Below, one piece after another: positions 60,801 to 64,000 of a stretch of DNA of 64,000 nucleotides. This DNA comes from Nitrospira sp. Lineage in GTDB: Bacteria; Nitrospirota; Nitrospiria; Nitrospirales; Nitrospiraceae. The stretch is from NCBI GenBank assembly GCA_023248215.1, contig JAHFEW010000004.1:35739-99738 (forward strand), given 5' to 3'. Under the pieces are notes generated by a model, which made no database searches, was not told where the DNA came from, and was given only the letters and a program-made list of their open reading frames with translations. Each line of letters begins with the position of its first letter. Positions within the stretch are counted from its first letter, which is position 1. A program made the position numbers and the translations under genes.

Positions 60801-63536
60801 ACGGGTGCGGCTCGCAAAGGACAAGGTGCCGAGCAGCCGTTCGCCGGCCATCAGCGGATGAGAGGCATAGGTCTGAATGCCGAAGGTCCGGACGAGATCT
60901 GCCTTGTCGTAGGCGGAGCGGAGAATATCGTTGGCGATGATCGGGGCGCGAATCTGGGCCACTGTTCCGCATATGGCCTGGCCGAATTCCAGTTTCCGCA
61001 TGGAATGGGCCATTTCCGCGGACACCCCGGCGCAGGAGTGGAGCCGCAGGGCCTGCCCCGTCTCGTCCACCATAAAATTGAAATAGGTGTCTACGTTGAG
61101 ATGCGCGGCCACCTTGGGAAAGAGCTCTCGGACGACGGTCTCGGGATCTTTGGCACTGAGCAGTTGCGCAAGCGTTTCAGAGAGCAAGCGCATCCGCTCG
61201 GTGCGTTTCGCCGCAGATGCTTCCGCCTGTTTACGACGCGTAATGTCGCGGATGGTGGCATACCCCTGCCCATGATCCAGCACGGTCACACTGACCTCCG
61301 CCTCGAAGAAGGAGCCATCCTTGCGGATCATCTTCCGTTCGAAGCGGAGGGCCTTCCCCTGCTTGGCCTCGGCAAATCGTTGGTCGAAGAGATGCCGCTT
61401 GTCGGGCTCATACGTGTCCCGAATGGACAGGCCGATGAGTTCTTCCCGACTGTAGCCGAGCAGACGACAGACCACATCATTGGCCATCACCAGCCGGCCG
61501 GTGGGGTCACAGACATAGATGCCGTCGTGGGCCTGCTCAAGGAGGGTGCGATAAATGCTCTCGCTGTTCCGGAGAGCCTCCTCCGCCCGCTTGCGATCGG
61601 TAATGTCGAACGTGGCTCCGACCATACGCACCGGCCGGTCCCCGTCGCGAAAGACCGATGCGTTGGTAAACAACCAGATCACTTCCCCGTTCGGCTTGAA
61701 CGCGCGAAATTCCAGCTCATAGGGAACGCCGGCGGTCAGCGTCGAGTGAATCGCCGCCCCCACCTTCGCGCGGTCGTCCGGATGGACCAACGAGGTGAAC
61801 CCTTCCACCGTGCCGTTGAACTGGTCCGGTCGCACACCGTGGATGCCGTAGAGGGAATCCGACCATGTGACCCGATTGGCGGCGAAATCCCATTCCCAGA
61901 CACCGAGCTTACCGGATTGCGTCGCCAAGCGAAACCGCTCCTCGCTGACGCGCAGCGCCGCTTCAGCCTCTCTGCGGGTGGTGATGTCATGATTGCTTTC
62001 CAACACCAACTGCTGCCCATCGGGCCGGCGGGAGAGCAGCAAGCGACTTTCGACGAGCACTTGCCTTCCCTCGCGCGTCGTGTGGAGCAACTCCCCCATC
62101 CACTGTCCATCACGTTCCAGGATGTCTTCGATCTGCCTGACACCGGAGGGATGCAGGGTCTTCAGCAAATCATGGTTCACCCGGCCGAGCGCTTCCCGTT
62201 CGGTGAAGCCATACAGCCGTTCCGCCCCCTGATTCCAGTAGGTAATGCCGCCTCCGAGTTTCCAGACGAAGATGGCATCGTGTGTCTGCTCGAGCAAGGC
62301 AGACTGGTCACGAATGAGGTCCTCCGCCTGCTTCCGCTCCGTAATGTCCACGAGCATATTGATCGCGCCCACAACCGCTCCCGTGGCATCTCTGCTCGGA
62401 TCCGGATAGGCCAACACGTAGCGACGGGTTCCATCCGGCCGCTCAATCACAATCTCCTCCTCACGCATCGAACGGCCTTCTTTCAACGCCACAGCCATCG
62501 GACACTCGTCAAGGCGGAGCAGCCCGCCGTCCGGGCGATAGATCCGGTACGATCCACACCATCGGTCATGGTCGAGATCGGGTGTGCGACCCCACAGCGA
62601 GACCGCCGCCTCATTGTACAGTTGGATGCGACCCTGAACGTCCGTTGTATACACGGCGGCCGGGAGGTGCTGGACCAGGCGGCGATACCGCTCTTCGCTC
62701 TCGCGAAGCGCAGATTCGAACTGGCGCCGCTCCGTGATATCTGTCACCACCGCCACCCAACCTCGGACTGATTCATCGGGGTTGCGGTCCGGCACATAGG
62801 TGCAGTGCATGAAATGGGAACCGATCGTTTGGTAGGGAATCTGGAGTTCGAATTCGACCGTCTCGCCGCTCAGCACCCGGTCGATGTATGGCTTCATACT
62901 GTCATACGCCGCCTGGCCCAAGACGTCCGCGATAGGCTTCCCGATGATATCAGCCGCCGTCAATCCGAACCGTGTGACATAGGTCTTATTGACGAACCGA
63001 TAGCGCCGATCGGAATCGCAATAGGCAATGAAGATGGGGGCATTGTCGGCGATCAGTTGAAGCTGATCCTGGCTGTGACGGAGCTCGTCCCGGATCCGGA
63101 GCTGCTCAGTGATGTCGATGGCCATGCCGCCGACGAGAAGTACCTCGCCGTCCCTGCCAAAAATCGGAAACTTGCTCACTAGCGAGCGATGGAGGCCATC
63201 TGCCTGTTCTAATTCCTCCACCGTCTGGATGGCGCTCTTGCCGGCAATGACTTTCTGATCATTGGCTCTGAACTGCGCCGCCGCCCGCGGAGGAAACAGC
63301 TCGTCATCGGTTTTCCCGACCAAGTCGGACCAGGCGGCACCGAAGACCTGCCGAGCCGCATCGTTGACATACACATACCGTCCCTGAAGGTCCTTGATCC
63401 AGGCCAAGCCGGGCAGGTTCTGCGTGAAATGGGTAAACTGTGGCTCGTTGTCGCCTAAGCTTGACCGATGAGAATCGCCGGGCCGCGCCGTTGCGAACAG
63501 GGTAAGATCTTCACCGGCACCCTCCCGTTCGTTCAT
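57801..63536 (-). CDS. Giant multi-PAS/GAF hybrid histidine kinase
   Basis: Soluble sensor kinase of 1911 aa, with no membrane segment. In order I count six PAS domains (about 30-760, each closing with DITE/DITxR), two GAF domains (about 790-960 and 970-1130), three more PAS domains (about 1150-1530), a HisKA_3 dimerisation domain with H1562 in IASELHDYLAQLL, the ATPase domain (ELLLNVVKHA, VADQGRGFD, GLFSIRERMAVMGG) and a receiver (about 1786-1900) with D1838 in VVVMDLNMP. The receiver is of the NarL type, but no helix-turn-helix follows: the protein ends at ATPLGS. It probably integrates redox, oxygen or ligand signals and passes phosphate to an unlinked regulator. Confidence 0.92.
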   Translation of the reverse strand: MNEREGAGEDLTLFATARPGDSHRSSLGDNEPQFTHFTQNLPGLAWIKDLQGRYVYVNDAARQVFGAAWSDLVGKTDDELFPPRAAAQFRANDQKVIAGKSAIQTVEELEQADGLHRSLVSKFPIFGRDGEVLLVGGMAIDITEQLRIRDELRHSQDQLQLIADNAPIFIAYCDSDRRYRFVNKTYVTRFGLTAADIIGKPIADVLGQAAYDSMKPYIDRVLSGETVEFELQIPYQTIGSHFMHCTYVPDRNPDESVRGWVAVVTDITERRQFESALRESEERYRRLVQHLPAAVYTTDVQGRIQLYNEAAVSLWGRTPDLDHDRWCGSYRIYRPDGGLLRLDECPMAVALKEGRSMREEEIVIERPDGTRRYVLAYPDPSRDATGAVVGAINMLVDITERKQAEDLIRDQSALLEQTHDAIFVWKLGGGITYWNQGAERLYGFTEREALGRVNHDLLKTLHPSGVRQIEDILERDGQWMGELLHTTREGRQVLVESRLLLSRRPDGQQLVLESNHDITTRREAEAALRVSEERFRLATQSGKLGVWEWDFAANRVTWSDSLYGIHGVRPDQFNGTVEGFTSLVHPDDRAKVGAAIHSTLTAGVPYELEFRAFKPNGEVIWLFTNASVFRDGDRPVRMVGATFDITDRKRAEEALRNSESIYRTLLEQAHDGIYVCDPTGRLVMANDVVCRLLGYSREELIGLSIRDTYEPDKRHLFDQRFAEAKQGKALRFERKMIRKDGSFFEAEVSVTVLDHGQGYATIRDITRRKQAEASAAKRTERMRLLSETLAQLLSAKDPETVVRELFPKVAAHLNVDTYFNFMVDETGQALRLHSCAGVSAEMAHSMRKLEFGQAICGTVAQIRAPIIANDILRSAYDKADLVRTFGIQTYASHPLMAGERLLGTLSFASRTRSAFDDDEIEFLRIISQYTAVALDRLGTTRTLKEHTRSLEIVNRVGSTLAAELDLNKLVQVVTDAGREVSGAEFGAFFYNVTNDEGESYQLFTLSGVPREAFAGFGMPRNTPVFGPTFRGEAPIRVADILQDPRYGTLSPHYGMPKGHLPVRSYLAVPVVSRSGEVLGGLFFGHSQPGVFTEEAEKVLVGIAAQAAVAIDNANLYTAVQKELAEHKRIEDALRASEEKFRTMADHIAQFAWMTDDQGWIFWYNRRWFEYTGTTLEEMQGWGWQKVHHPDHVERVTARFRRCLEAGEFWEDTFPLRGRDGKYRWFLSRAVPIRDEAGKVLRWFGTNTDITAQREAENALRRSEALYRAIGESIDYGIWVCDAEGQNTYASESFLELVGLTQEQCAEFGWGRVLHPDDIESTISAWKDCVCTGGVWDCEHRFLGVDGRYHPILARGVPVRDDSGHILGWAGINLDISGLKQAQEDLQEKTERLLVALNASHTGTFRWNLRTNELTWDDALDHLFGLPSGQTARSLEQFLRMVHPDDRDSVLRACERCRATALDFDAEFRVILPDGTIRWLYDRGKTIALGEDGRPEYMTGACVDITERKTAEEQLRQWTADLEERVRERTEQLTRSQERLRALATEVTLTEQKERRRIASELHDYLAQLLVLGRIKLTQGRKHANPAQEKWVNDLDQLLDQSLTYTRSLVAQLSPPVLHEFGLIKALHWLGETMQQHGLTVEVQAEDRWLALPDDQAILMYQSVRELLLNVVKHAQSDRATIAVQVTSDDALRILVADQGRGFDPDAAMTSDPMSSRYGLFSIRERMAVMGGALTLNSAPGKGTSVTIAIPYKREEATSNPVHLSESRSGTGARSAAGPNQAKGGVVRVLLADDHAMVRQGLRSILDSYEDITIVGEAGNGVEAVNLAGSLKPHVVVMDLNMPIMDGIEATRRIKQSAPSIVVIGLSVRNDREAEEALRQAGASGYLTKESAAEQLHQAICELLQRATPLGS

Positions 63537-64000
63537 CGTCCCCCCGTGAACCGGATCAGCCTTTCATGCCTTCCATCACCGCAGGGCACTTCAACCGAAC
63601 GATGCGACGGCCTATTGGAATAATCACACGTGACACCTAGGGTCACAACAAGGACAGGGTTTCGAAGACGTGATGAGACTGAGCTTCAGCAGAAACCTTG
63701 GGCTCAGCGTCGCCCTCCGATTGGCCGTCACAGTCTATCTTGTTATGGCCAAACGGATCTCGATGAGCTACCTAAGGGCGTGCTTTTCCTCCGAGCCTGT
63801 CCCACTCGCCGGGAGTGCGGTCAACAATGCTAATCGGTTCGGGTTCGGCCCTCAAGCTAGGAAGAACCCTAGCCTGGTGGATTGTGGGCCGGCCGACATG
63901 CTGCTCTCATTTCGGTTGGCCAGTACAGTAGGTTTGCGTCAGGCAACGCGAGCTAGCTCTTCATGGAATATTACGATAGGGAATAGCGACCCCAGGACAT
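63537..64000. other. Right-end intergenic region
   Basis: No gene is supported in these 464 bases. A short inverted repeat, GTGAC...GTCAC with 7 bases between (63630-63646), lies about 95 bases upstream of the giant kinase start and could be a regulator site. The 67-aa ORF at 63630-63833 has no recognisable motif. A gene may begin beyond the window. Confidence 0.35.

Noticed and set aside
60360-62771. 803-aa ORF on the + strand opposite the giant kinase
   Set aside because: It is the mirror of a high-GC coding region with biased codon use; the kinase frame shows complete domains and this one shows none.
1-64000. CRISPR arrays, tRNA and rRNA genes
   Set aside because: Looked for regular short repeats and for T-loop/anticodon patterns in the gaps; none seen, though a tRNA scan was not run.

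Overview
The window is about 64 kb of high-GC bacterial chromosome with tightly packed genes in short runs on both strands. There is no rRNA gene to type it. The gene content and protein style suggest a Nitrospira-like organism (phylum Nitrospirota): an ArsM/ArsS arsenic island, a small b22-type basic ribosomal protein, HflKC, a lone F0 ATP synthase operon, and very large PAS sensor kinases. This assignment is an inference.

Layout. (1) 1-9.5 kb, arsenic island: a DUF3365 c-type haem protein; remnants of an IS481-type transposase and a MerR regulator; a + strand arsM-arsS-pit run behind an 18-bp palindrome; an intron-encoded-protein-less group II intron; a MetA-like outer membrane protein; then a - strand arsR-arsM-acr3-arsC operon with two matching ArsR operators. 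(2) 9.6-16.5 kb, housekeeping: hflK-hflC, fhs, an M23 peptidase, cutA, a rhodanese and a sugar-nucleotide epimerase. (3) 16.7-25 kb, a - strand run for cell division and nucleic-acid turnover: zapB-like, zapA, a candidate 6S-like RNA, rny, ymdB, xseA, xseB and tlyA, preceded by a soluble lytic transglycosylase. (4) 25-29.9 kb, + strand: rlmN, a pair of M16 peptidases (one active, one degenerate) and larE. (5) 29.9-31.8 kb, - strand: ATP synthase F0 genes only (atpI/Z, B, E, F). (6) 31.9-40.4 kb: pabB/trpE-like and class IV aminotransferase pair, lytic transglycosylase overlapping nadB tail to tail, a lipoprotein, a 31-aa basic protein gene, a 72-aa conserved gene, an MsbA-like ABC exporter and a phosphoesterase. 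(7) 40.4-57.6 kb, ion and metal transport mixed with small unknowns: a Ca-type P-ATPase, a CaCA exchanger, an MgtA-type P-ATPase, a heavy-metal RND pump with its adaptor, a hybrid histidine kinase, PilZ, TPR and NTF2-like proteins, and a tandem universal stress protein. (8) 57.8-63.5 kb: one 1911-aa kinase with nine PAS domains, two GAF domains, a HisKA_3/HATPase core and a C-terminal receiver. The last 0.46 kb holds no gene I can support.

How it fits together. Arsenate entering through phosphate transport would be reduced by the thioredoxin-type ArsC and exported by Acr3. The two ArsM proteins would methylate arsenite, and ArsS would carry methylated arsenic towards an arsenosugar-type product. 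ArsR senses arsenite at two matching operators. The later transport block points to strong control of divalent cations and heavy metals. Several promoters read from the sequence place transcription starts at or within a few bases of the start codon, so leaderless or near-leaderless transcripts may be common here.
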